Origin: Streptomyces subrutilus
GTDB taxonomy: Bacteria > Actinomycetota > Actinomycetes > Streptomycetales > Streptomycetaceae
Assembly (NCBI RefSeq): GCF_008704535.1
Contig: NZ_CP023701.1
Span: 7,172,001 to 7,236,000 of the forward strand
Direction of reading: 5' to 3'
DNA length: 64,000 nucleotides
Part shown: piece by piece, positions 16,914 through 25,425 of the stretch
Position numbering within the stretch: the stretch's first letter is position 1
Layout of the letters: each line of letters starts with the position of its first letter
Made by a program: the position numbers and the translations under genes
Notes under the pieces: generated by a model
Seen by the model: the letters and a program-made list of their open reading frames with translations, nothing else
The model's database searches: none
Told to the model about the DNA's origin: nothing

Positions 16914-17093
16914 GTGCCCACCACCCATCAGGTCCTCGTGAACCACGAGGGGCAGTACGCGCTGTACCCGGCCGCGCGCGAGACGCCCGACGGCTGGAGG
17001 CCGGCCGGCTTCGACGGCACCGAGGACGCGTGCGCCGCCTTCGTGGACGACCACTGGACGGACATCCGTCCGCTCGGCCTGAGAGGGGCCTGA
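16914..17093 (+). CDS. MbtH-like protein
   Basis: A 59-residue MbtH-family protein starting at GTG 16914, with GGAGG upstream. It keeps NHEGQYALYP, ETPDGWRPAGF and the C-terminal DHWTDIRPLGLR. MbtH proteins bind adenylation domains and help their solubility and activity. The usual first motif ends in SLWP, whereas here it reads ALYP, so the first of three conserved Trp residues is Tyr. Its stop lies one base before the P450 ATG. Partners could be any A domain of the cluster, the neighbouring A-PCP first. Confidence 0.93.
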   Translation: MPTTHQVLVNHEGQYALYPAARETPDGWRPAGFDGTEDACAAFVDDHWTDIRPLGLRGA

Positions 17094-17094
17094 G

Positions 17095-18309
17095 ATGGAG
17101 ATCGACCTGCTGGACCCGGCGCCGTTCGGCCGCAACGACTTCTGGCCCGCCTTCACCTGGCTGCGGGCGAACTCGCCCGTCCACTGGCACCCCGAGCCCG
17201 GCGCCGACGACGGCGGCTTCTGGGTGCTCAGCAAACACCGCGACATCATGAAGGCCTACGCCGACGGCGACACCTTCAGCTCGGCGCGCGGCATGCGGCT
17301 GGGCAGCGACCCGGCCGCCGTCGCCGCCGTCGCCAACCGCATGCTGATCGTCTCCGACGTCCCCCACCACACCCGGCTCAAGCGGGCCCTGCACCAGGCC
17401 TTCGGACCCCAGCAGATGCCGCGCCTGGAAGCCCTGGTGGAGAAGGTCGTCGGCGAACTGGTCACCGAGGCCGCCGAACGCGACGAGCTGGACTTCATCG
17501 ACCTCGCCAAGCAGCTCCCCAACCGGGTCGTCTGCGCCATGATGGGCATCCCGCGCGCCGACTGGGCCTGGATCGGGGCCCTGACCACCGACGCCTTCGA
17601 CTCCCCGGACGACGCGGTGCGCACCAGCGCCCACTCGGAGATCTTCCTCTACGTCATCGAGCTGCTGGCCGAACGCCGGCTGCGCCCCGGCGGTGACCTG
17701 GTCAGCCAGATCGCCCACGACACCCTCGTCGACGAGGGCGACGGCAGCGAACGGCCGCTCAGCGACCAGGAGATCGTCTTCAACCTCAACGGCGTCCTGT
17801 CCGGGGCCAACGAGACGACCCGCTACTCGGCCGCGGGCGCGGTCCACATGTTCGCCGACCACCCCGACCAGTGGGACCTGCTGCGACGCCTCGGCCCCGA
17901 CGGCATCGGCCCCGCGGTCGAGGAGATCCTGCGCTGGACCACCCCCGGCGTGCACGCCCTGCGCACCGCCGTCCGCGACACCGAGATCAACGGGACCCCC
18001 GTCGCCGCCGGCTCCCGGGTGACGCTGTGGAACGTCTCGGCCAACCGGGACGAGGAGGTCTTCGCCGACCCGCACGCCTTCCGCGTCGACCGCCGCCCCA
18101 ACCGGCACGTCGCCTTCGGGCACGGCCGCCACCTCTGCCTCGGCGCCCGCCTCGCCCGCTTCGAACTCGGGGCGCTGCTCACCGAGATGCTCGCCGTGCT
18201 CGACGGCTTCGAACTCACCGGACCCGTCACCTTCAACTCCTCCAACTTCACCTGGGGGATCAACCGTCTCCCCGTGCGGCTGCTGCGCAGCCGAGCCTTC
18301 GCGAAGTAA
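17095..18309 (+). CDS. Cytochrome P450, likely beta-hydroxylase of a carrier-bound amino acid
   Basis: A 404-residue soluble P450. It has the I-helix sequence LSGANETTRYS, the ExxR motif in EEILRWTTP, and the heme loop FGHGRHLCLGARL with Cys348 as ligand. The I-helix Asn-Glu-Thr-Thr is a variant of the usual (A/G)GxDTT. From memory, similar I-helix variants occur in P450s acting on PCP-bound amino acids. The gene follows MbtH by one base, in the cassette A-PCP, TE, MbtH, P450. Likely reaction: beta-hydroxylation of PCP-bound (chloro)tryptophan, setting up retro-aldol cleavage. Indole-ring hydroxylation is the main alternative. No ferredoxin gene is visible nearby. Confidence 0.9.
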   Translation: MEIDLLDPAPFGRNDFWPAFTWLRANSPVHWHPEPGADDGGFWVLSKHRDIMKAYADGDTFSSARGMRLGSDPAAVAAVANRMLIVSDVPHHTRLKRALHQAFGPQQMPRLEALVEKVVGELVTEAAERDELDFIDLAKQLPNRVVCAMMGIPRADWAWIGALTTDAFDSPDDAVRTSAHSEIFLYVIELLAERRLRPGGDLVSQIAHDTLVDEGDGSERPLSDQEIVFNLNGVLSGANETTRYSAAGAVHMFADHPDQWDLLRRLGPDGIGPAVEEILRWTTPGVHALRTAVRDTEINGTPVAAGSRVTLWNVSANRDEEVFADPHAFRVDRRPNRHVAFGHGRHLCLGARLARFELGALLTEMLAVLDGFELTGPVTFNSSNFTWGINRLPVRLLRSRAFAK

Positions 18310-18324
18310 GAAAGGGCCCGCACT

Positions 18325-21300
18325 GTGACCACCGCACTCGTCGACTTCAACCGCTCCGACACGCAGTTCCCCGCCACCGGATACCCGGAGCTGCTGGCCG
18401 AACAGGCCGCCCGCACCCCCCGGGCCACCGCCCTCGTCCAGGGCGACCGCTCCTGGACGTACGCCGAACTGGACGCGGCCACCAACCGCCTGGCGCACGC
18501 ACTGATCGAACGGGGCGCCGCCCCCGGCGAACGCGTCGGACTCTGCTACCCGCGCGGCGCCGAGTACGTCCTGGGCTCCCTCGCCGTCCTCAAGACCGGC
18601 GCCGCCGTCGTCGCCCTCGACCCGGTCAACCCCGACGACCGGCTCGCCGCGATGATCGCCGACGCCGCTCCGCTGCTCGTCCTCACCCCGGCCGACCTCG
18701 CCCCGCGGATACCGGGCGGCGTCCCGCTGGCCGAGGTGCCCACCGCGGGCCGCGGCCGGCCGGACACCGCACCCGCCGTGGTGACCGGTCCGGACACCGT
18801 CAGCCACCTCATCTACACCTCCGGCTCGACCGGCACCCCGAAGGCCGTCCTCGAACGCCACGGCGCGCTCACCAACCTGGTCCACTGGACCCGGCGCGCG
18901 TACGGCGTACGGCCCGGCGACCGGGCCTCCTGGACGTCCACCCCCGGATTCGCCGTCCAGATCATGGAGTGGCTCGCCTACCTCCCGGCCGGCGCCGCCA
19001 TCCACATCCCCGAGGCCGGGCAGGCCCAGACGCCGGAGCAGATCCGCGACTGGCTGGTCCGCGAGGGCATCACCCACACCATGCTGGTGGCCGCCCTGGC
19101 CGAGCCGGCCTGGCAACTGGAGTGGCCCGCGGACTGCGCGCTGCGCATCCTGGTGACCACGGCCGAGCGGGTGCACAGCTGGCCGCCCGTCGACACCCCC
19201 TTCCGGGTCGTGATGACGTACGGCACCACCGAGACCACCAACGTGCTGTCCTGCCTCGACCTCGGCACCGGAACCGACTTCACCAGCCAGGCCACCTCCG
19301 ACGAGGTGCGCGCCACCCGGCAGGTCCCGGTCGGCGTGCCCATCGCCAACCTCCGCGTCCACCTCCTCGACGACGACGGCCGCCCCGTCGCCGAGGGCGA
19401 GGTCGGCCGGCTGCACGTGTCGGGCGCCGGAGTCGCGGCCGGCTACCACGGCCGCCCGGAGCTCACCGCCGCCAGGTTCCATCCCAACTTCCTGCCCGAC
19501 GACCCGCACCCGGTGCTGTACGAGACCGGGGACCTGGCGCGGCGCCGCGAGGACGGGGCCGTGGAGCTCCTCGGCCGGTCCGACTCCCAGGTCAAGATCC
19601 GCGGCTTCCGCGTGGAACTCGGCGAGGTGGAGACGCACATCGCCCGCCTCGACACCATCGCCGAGGCCGTCGTCGTGGTCCAGGAGCGCGGCCCCGGCGA
19701 CAAGCGCCTCGTCGCCTACGTGTCCCCGGCCGCCGCGGACGGCGCCGCGTCCGCCCTGCCGGACTCGGCCGCCGTGCGCGCCGAGGTCGCCCGCACCCTG
19801 CCCTATTACATGGTCCCCGCCTCGGTCGTCGTCCTGCCCGCCCTGCCGCGGCTGCCCAACGGCAAGGTCGACCGGCGCAGCCTGCCCGAGCCGCCGGAGG
19901 GCCGCGACGGGGTCGGGGCCGGCTACGAGGCCCCCCGCAACGAGATCGAGGACGGCCTCACCCGGCTGTGGGCGGAGGCGTTCCGCACCGACGGCATCGG
20001 CATCCACGACAACTTCTTCGAGCTGGGCGGCCACTCCCTGCTCGCCTTCCAGCTGATCGACGAGATCCGCCGCCGCTACAGCGTCGAGCTGAGCCTCTCC
20101 GACCTCTCCACCTGCCCCACCGTCGCCGAACTCGCCGCCCTCGTCACCAGCGGGCGCACCGGCGCGCACGGCTCCTTCGGCGGCCTGCCCGCCATCGTCC
20201 CGGACCCCGCCGGACGCTTCGACCCCTTCCCCCTCACCGAGAGCCAGCAGGCCCTGTGGATCGGGCGCGGCGGGCTGGTCGAGCTCGGCAACGTCGGCTG
20301 CCACGGCTACTTCGAGTGGGAGAGCGAACAGCTCGACGTCCCCCGCTTCGAGGGCGCCTGGCGCCGGCTCGTCGAACGCCACGACGCCCTGCGCACCCGC
20401 GTCCTGCCCGACGGCACCCAGCAGGTGTTCGAGGAGATCCCGGCGTACGAGATCCCCGTCACCGACTTCGGCGCCCTGGCCGAGGACGCCCGTACGGCCG
20501 AACTGGCCGCCCTGCGCGAGACGCTGTCCCACCAGGTGCTCGACGGCGACAGCTGGCCGCTGTTCGACGTGCGCGTCAGCCTGCTCGGCGGCGGCCGGGC
20601 CCGCATCCACCTCTCCCTCGACTTCCTGGTCGCCGACGCCTGGAGCTACTTCCAGGTCCTCATCCCCGACCTGGTCACCTACTACGTCGAGCCCGGCGCC
20701 GAACTCGCCCCGCTGGAACTGACCTTCCGCGACTACGTGCTCGCCGTCGGGGACTCGCTGCGCGACAGCGAGCTCTACCGCCGCTCCGAGTGGTACTGGC
20801 GCGACCGCCTCGCCACGCTCCCGCCCGCCCCGGCGCTCCCCGAGCGCCCGGCCGACGCCCCCGAGCTGCCCGTGCGCTTCGAACGCCGCAGCCACGTCGT
20901 CGCCCCCGAGCTCTGGACGAGGATCCAGGAACGGGCCCACGCCCGCGAGGTGACCCCGTCCGGGGCCCTCGCCGCCGCCTACGCCGAGATCCTGGGCACC
21001 GCCTCCGGCCAGGCCCGCTTCACCATCAACTTCCCGCTCTTCAACCGGCTGCCGCTGCACCCGCAGGTCAACTCCCTGCTCGCCGACACCACCACCACGC
21101 TCCTGCTGGCCGTCGAACAGCAGGACGACACCTTCGCCGGACGCGCACAGGCCGTCCAGCGCAGGCTCTGGGCCGACCTCGAACACCGCTACTTCAGCGG
21201 CGTGCAGGTCCTGCGCGAGCTGACCCGGATGCGCGGCTCGCTCGCCCCCGCCATGCCCGTCGTGATGACCAGCCTCGCCGGCCACCCGCCGCAGTACGAG

Positions 21301-22278
21301 GAGACCGAACTCGGCGCACCGGTGTACGGGATCTCCCAGACGCCCCAGGTGTCCCTGGACTTCCAGGTCTTCGAGAAGCCCGACGGCCTCACCTTCAACT
21401 GGGACTTCCTGCCCGCCGTCTACCCGGACGGGCTCGTCGACGCGATGTTCGACGAGTTCACCACCCTGCTGGAGTCCCTCGGCGAGGACGAGGCGTGGGA
21501 GCGGCACTCCCCGCCGCCCGGCGACGAAGCCGCCGCCCCCGGCCGCACCGAGGCCCGCGACACCGGCGACGCCTGGGAGCGCTACTGGGCCGGCATCCGG
21601 CGCACCGGCCGGGGCGGCGACGTCATCTGGGACGCCGACAGCGGAGAGGAGTTCCACTGGCTGCTCGGGCAGGCACAGCGCCACTTCGAGCCGGGCCTGC
21701 CGGTCATCGACCTCGGCTGCGGCAACGGCCGCTACAGCCGCGAACTCGCCCCGCACTACCCCTCGGTCATCGGCGTGGACGTCTCCGCCAGCGCCATCGA
21801 CCACGCCAAGCGCGAGGCGCGCGGCACCGCGAACGTCGACTACCTCGCGATCGACATGACCGACGCCGAACAGGCCGCGGTCCTCGGCGACGGCCCGTAC
21901 AACATCTTCGTCCGCGGCGTCTTCCACGTCCTGGACCAGGAGGCGCGGGCCCGGCTCGCCGCCGTCGCGGGCCGCCTGCTCGGCAGCGGGGGCACGCTGA
22001 TCGTCCACGAGCCCGACTACTCCAGCAACTCCTTCGGCTACCTCGGCTTCGTCGGCGGCAAGCGGGGTCGCGCCGAGGACCTCGTCGGACCGCTGGAGGC
22101 GGCCGGCGTCCGGCACTCGAACCGCTTCACCCGGCCCGAACTGGCCGAGGCCTTCGGCGCGGACGCCTGGGAGGTCGTCGAGGACGAGGCGATCGAGCTC
22201 CACGCCATCGACCCCCAGTCGGACTCCGAGGCGCTGCGGCTGCCCGGCTACTACGCGGTACTGCGCCGCAAGCCCTGA
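18325..22278 (+). CDS. NRPS A-PCP-Cy-MT, aryl-acid starter module
   Basis: A 1317-residue NRPS. The A domain (about 20-505) has HLIYTSGSTGTPKAV, YETGDLA, QVKIRGFRVELGEVE and LPNGKVDRR. At the position of GrsA Asp235 it carries Ala210 (TPGFAVQIMEW), so the substrate should lack an alpha-amino group. Pocket by eye: A-V-M-M-T-A-T-N-V-K. A PCP follows with Ser571 in LGGHSL. Residues about 615-1050 form a heterocyclization domain with D766-x4-D771 (DFLVADAWS) in place of HHxxxDG, and SQTPQVSLDFQ. The C-terminus (about 1090-1300) is a SAM methyltransferase (VIDLGCGNGRYSREL). No A domain follows the Cy, so its acceptor must come in trans. The natural substrate is inferred to be the (chloro)indole-3-carboxylate. 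Confidence 0.9.
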   Translation: MTTALVDFNRSDTQFPATGYPELLAEQAARTPRATALVQGDRSWTYAELDAATNRLAHALIERGAAPGERVGLCYPRGAEYVLGSLAVLKTGAAVVALDPVNPDDRLAAMIADAAPLLVLTPADLAPRIPGGVPLAEVPTAGRGRPDTAPAVVTGPDTVSHLIYTSGSTGTPKAVLERHGALTNLVHWTRRAYGVRPGDRASWTSTPGFAVQIMEWLAYLPAGAAIHIPEAGQAQTPEQIRDWLVREGITHTMLVAALAEPAWQLEWPADCALRILVTTAERVHSWPPVDTPFRVVMTYGTTETTNVLSCLDLGTGTDFTSQATSDEVRATRQVPVGVPIANLRVHLLDDDGRPVAEGEVGRLHVSGAGVAAGYHGRPELTAARFHPNFLPDDPHPVLYETGDLARRREDGAVELLGRSDSQVKIRGFRVELGEVETHIARLDTIAEAVVVVQERGPGDKRLVAYVSPAAADGAASALPDSAAVRAEVARTLPYYMVPASVVVLPALPRLPNGKVDRRSLPEPPEGRDGVGAGYEAPRNEIEDGLTRLWAEAFRTDGIGIHDNFFELGGHSLLAFQLIDEIRRRYSVELSLSDLSTCPTVAELAALVTSGRTGAHGSFGGLPAIVPDPAGRFDPFPLTESQQALWIGRGGLVELGNVGCHGYFEWESEQLDVPRFEGAWRRLVERHDALRTRVLPDGTQQVFEEIPAYEIPVTDFGALAEDARTAELAALRETLSHQVLDGDSWPLFDVRVSLLGGGRARIHLSLDFLVADAWSYFQVLIPDLVTYYVEPGAELAPLELTFRDYVLAVGDSLRDSELYRRSEWYWRDRLATLPPAPALPERPADAPELPVRFERRSHVVAPELWTRIQERAHAREVTPSGALAAAYAEILGTASGQARFTINFPLFNRLPLHPQVNSLLADTTTTLLLAVEQQDDTFAGRAQAVQRRLWADLEHRYFSGVQVLRELTRMRGSLAPAMPVVMTSLAGHPPQYEETELGAPVYGISQTPQVSLDFQVFEKPDGLTFNWDFLPAVYPDGLVDAMFDEFTTLLESLGEDEAWERHSPPPGDEAAAPGRTEARDTGDAWERYWAGIRRTGRGGDVIWDADSGEEFHWLLGQAQRHFEPGLPVIDLGCGNGRYSRELAPHYPSVIGVDVSASAIDHAKREARGTANVDYLAIDMTDAEQAAVLGDGPYNIFVRGVFHVLDQEARARLAAVAGRLLGSGGTLIVHEPDYSSNSFGYLGFVGGKRGRAEDLVGPLEAAGVRHSNRFTRPELAEAFGADAWEVVEDEAIELHAIDPQSDSEALRLPGYYAVLRRKP

Positions 22279-22943
22279 TGACGGGCGGCGCACCGGCCGG
22301 CGTCGCACTGGCCGGACCGACCGCGGCGGTGCTGGCCCGGGCCGGAGACGTACGGGAGCTGCTGACCCGTACCGAACTGGCCCGGGCCGGCGCCCTGCGC
22401 TCGGCGGGCGACCGGGACGACTTCCTGGCCGCCCACGCACTGGTCCGGCTCTGCGCCGGGCGGCTCCTGGGCCGCCCGGCGCACAGCCTCACCGTCGTGC
22501 AGAGCTGCGGCCGCTGCCCCCGCCCGCACGGCCGCCCGCGCCTGGCCGAGGCGCCCGGCACCGGGGTGAGCCTCGCGCACACCCCGGGCTGGGTCGCCGC
22601 GGCCGCGGCCTCCGGGCCCGTCGGCGTGGACCTGGAGACCGTGGACGGCCGCCCGCCGGACCCGCGGACGACCGCCCTGGCCTGTACGCGGGAGGAACGG
22701 GCCGCCCTCGCGGCGGCCGACCACCCGCAGCGCGCGTTCCTGCGCCAGTGGGTGCGCAAGGAGTCCCTGGTGAAGGTCGGGGCCGGCACCCTCGATGAGG
22801 CGGCCCGCCTCGACCTTCCGGTGTACGGGCGGGCGCCGGCCCGTTGGCGGGGCTGGCGGCTGCTGGACTGGGACGCGGAAGGAGAACGGGTCGTCGGATG
22901 TGTGGCGGCCCGCGAAGAGATGCGGCTGCGGCTGCTCGGCTGA
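22278..22943 (+). CDS. Sfp-type 4'-phosphopantetheinyl transferase
   Basis: A 221-residue transferase that should convert the cluster's PCP domains to holo form. The two metal/CoA signatures are visible: GVDLETVDGRPPD and FLRQWVRKESLVKVGAG (the W-x-KES-x-x-K element), plus GVSLAHTPGWVAAAAA upstream of the first. The ATG overlaps the NRPS stop (TGATG), so it is coupled to the preceding NRPS. The sequence is short and compact, as in bacterial Sfp-like enzymes of natural product clusters. Confidence 0.92.
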   Translation: MTGGAPAGVALAGPTAAVLARAGDVRELLTRTELARAGALRSAGDRDDFLAAHALVRLCAGRLLGRPAHSLTVVQSCGRCPRPHGRPRLAEAPGTGVSLAHTPGWVAAAAASGPVGVDLETVDGRPPDPRTTALACTREERAALAAADHPQRAFLRQWVRKESLVKVGAGTLDEAARLDLPVYGRAPARWRGWRLLDWDAEGERVVGCVAAREEMRLRLLG

Positions 22944-22955
22944 AAGACTGGACCC

Positions 22956-24026
22956 GTGGAACGACGTACGACCGACCGGCTGCTCAGGGCGCGCGCACAG
23001 GCGATCGGGGGCGGGGTCCGGGAGGACACCGTCGCCGCCGTCCTCGACCGGGTGCTGGCCGTGCAGGCCCAGGACCTGCCCGCCGCGGAACTCGGCCTGC
23101 GGGTGCGCGCCCGCGGGCTCACCCTCGACGCGGTGCGCCGCGCCACCGACATCGAACGGAGCGCCGTCCGCGGCTGGTTCATGCGCGGCACCCTCCACCT
23201 GGTGCCCGCCGCCGACGCCCGCTGGCTGCTCGCCCTGTTCGGGCCGATCTACCTCGCGCTGGCCGCCCGCAGACTGCGCGAACTCGGCCTGGACGAGGCC
23301 CTGTGCCGACGTTCCGAGCGGCTGATCACCGACGCGGTCGCCGCCGAGGGACCGCTGACCCGCGCCCGGCTCACCGAGCACCTCACCACCCTCGGGGTCG
23401 AGCCGAAGGGCCAGTCCGCCTTCCACCTGATCCGCCGGGCCGCGCTCGCCGGTCGGATCTGCCACGGCCCGCAGCGCGGCGGCGAGGCCACCTTCGTCCT
23501 CCTCGACGACTGGCTGCCCCCCGCCGGACCGCTGCCCTTCACCGGCGCCGCGGCCGAGCGGGAGCTCGCCCGCCGTTACCGGCTCGCCCACGGCCCGAGC
23601 GACGCCCTCGACTTCGTCCACTGGTCGGGGCTGAAGACCACGGCGGGCAAGAGCGCCTGGGCCGCCGTCCAGGGTCCCGCCGACGCCGGGCCGCCCGTCG
23701 ATCCCGACCCCGCCGACCCCGACGTCCGGCTGCTGCCGGCCTACGACAACTACCTGGTCGGCTACCGCACCCGGGACCTCGCCGTGCCCGCCGCGCACGA
23801 ACGCCGGGTGTGGCCCGGCGGCGGCCAGATCCGGGCCACCGTCCTGGTCGACGGCCTGGCCGTCGGCACCTGGTCACGTGCCCGCGGCGGCAAGGAGGTC
23901 ACCGTCGAACCGTTCCCGGGGACCGAGCCCCCGAGCCCCGCCGCGGCCGCCGCGCTCGCCCGCGAGAGCGCCGACGTCGTGCGCTTCTCCAGCGGATCTC
24001 ATCGCCTCTCTACGCCCGGCCTATAG
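22956..24026 (+). CDS. Winged-helix (HTH_42) protein, AlkZ-like DNA glycosylase family
   Basis: A 356-residue member of the winged-helix DNA-binding family that contains the azinomycin self-resistance glycosylase AlkZ. The N-terminus has LAVQAQDLPAAELGLRVRA. Gln37 and Gln39 form the Q-x-Q element typical of AlkZ-like DNA glycosylases. Other family stretches are GWFMRGTLHLVPAADARWLL, DALDFVHWSGLKT and LLPAYDNYLVGYR. The start is GTG 22956, 12 bp after the PPTase stop. Some relatives unhook DNA crosslinks or repair alkylated bases as self-resistance, while others are housekeeping. The position within the biosynthetic operon favours a cluster role but does not prove it. Confidence 0.8.
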   Translation: MERRTTDRLLRARAQAIGGGVREDTVAAVLDRVLAVQAQDLPAAELGLRVRARGLTLDAVRRATDIERSAVRGWFMRGTLHLVPAADARWLLALFGPIYLALAARRLRELGLDEALCRRSERLITDAVAAEGPLTRARLTEHLTTLGVEPKGQSAFHLIRRAALAGRICHGPQRGGEATFVLLDDWLPPAGPLPFTGAAAERELARRYRLAHGPSDALDFVHWSGLKTTAGKSAWAAVQGPADAGPPVDPDPADPDVRLLPAYDNYLVGYRTRDLAVPAAHERRVWPGGGQIRATVLVDGLAVGTWSRARGGKEVTVEPFPGTEPPSPAAAAALARESADVVRFSSGSHRLSTPGL

Positions 24027-24039
24027 TCCGCCGCATTCA

Positions 24040-24057
24040 TAACCGCCCGCTAACCAC
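24040..24057 (+). promoter_or_regulatory. Candidate SARP-binding direct repeat upstream of the exporter gene
   Basis: TAACCGC, a 4-bp spacer (CCGC), then TAACCAC: two heptamers with the 11-bp period typical of SARP operators. A -10-like CATAGC starts 5 bp after the second heptamer, and the MFS ATG lies 57 bp downstream of the repeat. The SARP at 11529 is the natural candidate regulator. Confidence 0.5.
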
Positions 24058-24114
24058 GGGTCCATAGCGTCACTGCCGTCCCCCCTTCCGTACCCATCAG
24101 AAAAGGGCGTCGAC

Positions 24115-25395
24115 ATGGCACTCGGTCGGCATTCCGATTTCAATCGCCTGTGGTTCGGGCAGACCGTCAGTAATTTCGGCGACAAGATCTCCCTCCTCGC
24201 CCTCCCGACCCTCGCGGTCGTGATCCTCGACGGCGGAGCCTTCGAGGTCGGCGTACTGGGCGCGCTGCGCTTCCTCCCGTTCCTGCTGCTCGCCCCGGTC
24301 GCCGGGCTGGTGGCCGACCGGGTCTCGCGGCGCACCGTGATGATCGTCGCCGACCTGGGGCGCTTCCTGGCCCTCGGCACGATTCCGCTGGCCTTCGCGC
24401 TCGACTCGGTCAGCATGGTCCACATCTATCTCGTGGCCGCCATCACCGGCTGCCTCACCACCTTCTTCGAGGTCTCCTACCAGTCCTGGCTGCCCCAGCT
24501 CATCGGGACCGAGAACCTCATCGAGGGCAATACCAAACTCCAGATCAGCCGCAGCGTCGCCGAAGCGGTCGGAGCGGGCGCCGGCGGCGCCCTGATCCAG
24601 TTGCTGGGCGCGGCCCGCGCCATCACCGCGGACGCCTTCACCTTCCTCGTCTCGCTCGTCGCCCTGCTCGTCATCCGCCACCGGGACGTCCGGGAGCGGA
24701 CGGAGGAGCGCAAGGCCTCGGCGAAGGCCGAGATGAAGGAGGGCATGCGCACGCTGTTCGGCAACCCGGTCCTGCGCGGCCTGTTCACCGCCAACGTCGT
24801 GGTCAACCTCGGCGCGGCGATGGGCGACGCCCTGCTGATCGTCTACGCGTACAAGGTGCTCGACCTGAGCCCCGGCCAGGTCGGTGCCGCCTTCGCCGTC
24901 ATGTCGGTCTTCGTCATCGTCGGCGCGGTCCTCTCCGAGCAGGTCGCCAAGGTCCTCACCGTGGGCCGCGTCCTGGTCCTGACCGCGGTCGTCCTCGGCG
25001 TCGGCTACATCCTGGTGCCGACCGGCGGCGCCGTCGGCGGCTTCGTCGGCCTGATCGTGGTCCAGGCCGTGATCGGCTTCGTCTCCCCGATGTTCGACAT
25101 CCACGTCCTCAGCCTGGTGCAGGGGGTGACGCCCAACGAGCAGATGGGCCGCGTCAGCGGTACCGCCCTCTCCGCGGTGTACGGCGCCCTGTCCCTCGGC
25201 TACTTCGCCGGCGGCGCGCTCGGCGAGGCGGTCGGCCTGACGGCCGGTCTCGCGGTGGCCGGCGCGGTCACCATCCTGGGCGGTCTGACGCTGCTGGCCG
25301 GACCGGTGGCCAAGATCAAGGAGATGCCCGGCGGCGAGGACGCCGGGCCGGACAGCCCGGCCACGGCTCCGGACGAGGCCAGGATCACCGCCTGA
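24115..25395 (+). CDS. MFS exporter (EntS/MFS_3-like)
   Basis: A 426-residue major facilitator with about twelve membrane segments. N-terminal FNRLWFGQTVSNFGDKISLL, the loop-2 motif GLVADRVSRRTVMIVADLGR and LPQLIGTENLIEGNTKLQISR match the MFS_3 or enterobactin-exporter-like group common as drug and peptide exporters. It is probably the exporter or self-resistance pump for the NRPS product. It is separated from the upstream operon by about 90 bp containing a possible SARP box and is followed by a strong terminator, so it may be a single transcript. Confidence 0.88.
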   Translation: MALGRHSDFNRLWFGQTVSNFGDKISLLALPTLAVVILDGGAFEVGVLGALRFLPFLLLAPVAGLVADRVSRRTVMIVADLGRFLALGTIPLAFALDSVSMVHIYLVAAITGCLTTFFEVSYQSWLPQLIGTENLIEGNTKLQISRSVAEAVGAGAGGALIQLLGAARAITADAFTFLVSLVALLVIRHRDVRERTEERKASAKAEMKEGMRTLFGNPVLRGLFTANVVVNLGAAMGDALLIVYAYKVLDLSPGQVGAAFAVMSVFVIVGAVLSEQVAKVLTVGRVLVLTAVVLGVGYILVPTGGAVGGFVGLIVVQAVIGFVSPMFDIHVLSLVQGVTPNEQMGRVSGTALSAVYGALSLGYFAGGALGEAVGLTAGLAVAGAVTILGGLTLLAGPVAKIKEMPGGEDAGPDSPATAPDEARITA

Positions 25396-25398
25396 GCG

Positions 25399-25425
25399 GC
25401 GCCCCCGGGACGGTCCGGGGGGCGC
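25399..25425 (+). terminator. Hairpin after the MFS exporter gene
   Basis: An 8-bp stem, GCGCCCCC with GGGGGCGC, plus an inner GGA/TCC stem, starts four bases after the exporter stop. It is typical of a G+C-rich intrinsic terminator without U-tract. Confidence 0.6.

Noticed and set aside
13924..22440. A 2838-codon open frame on the minus strand
   Set aside because: It is antisense to the ALDH, NRPS, TE, MbtH and P450 genes. Its low-complexity Gly/Val/Glu/Asp/Arg composition is the mirror of high third-position G+C, and no family motif appears.
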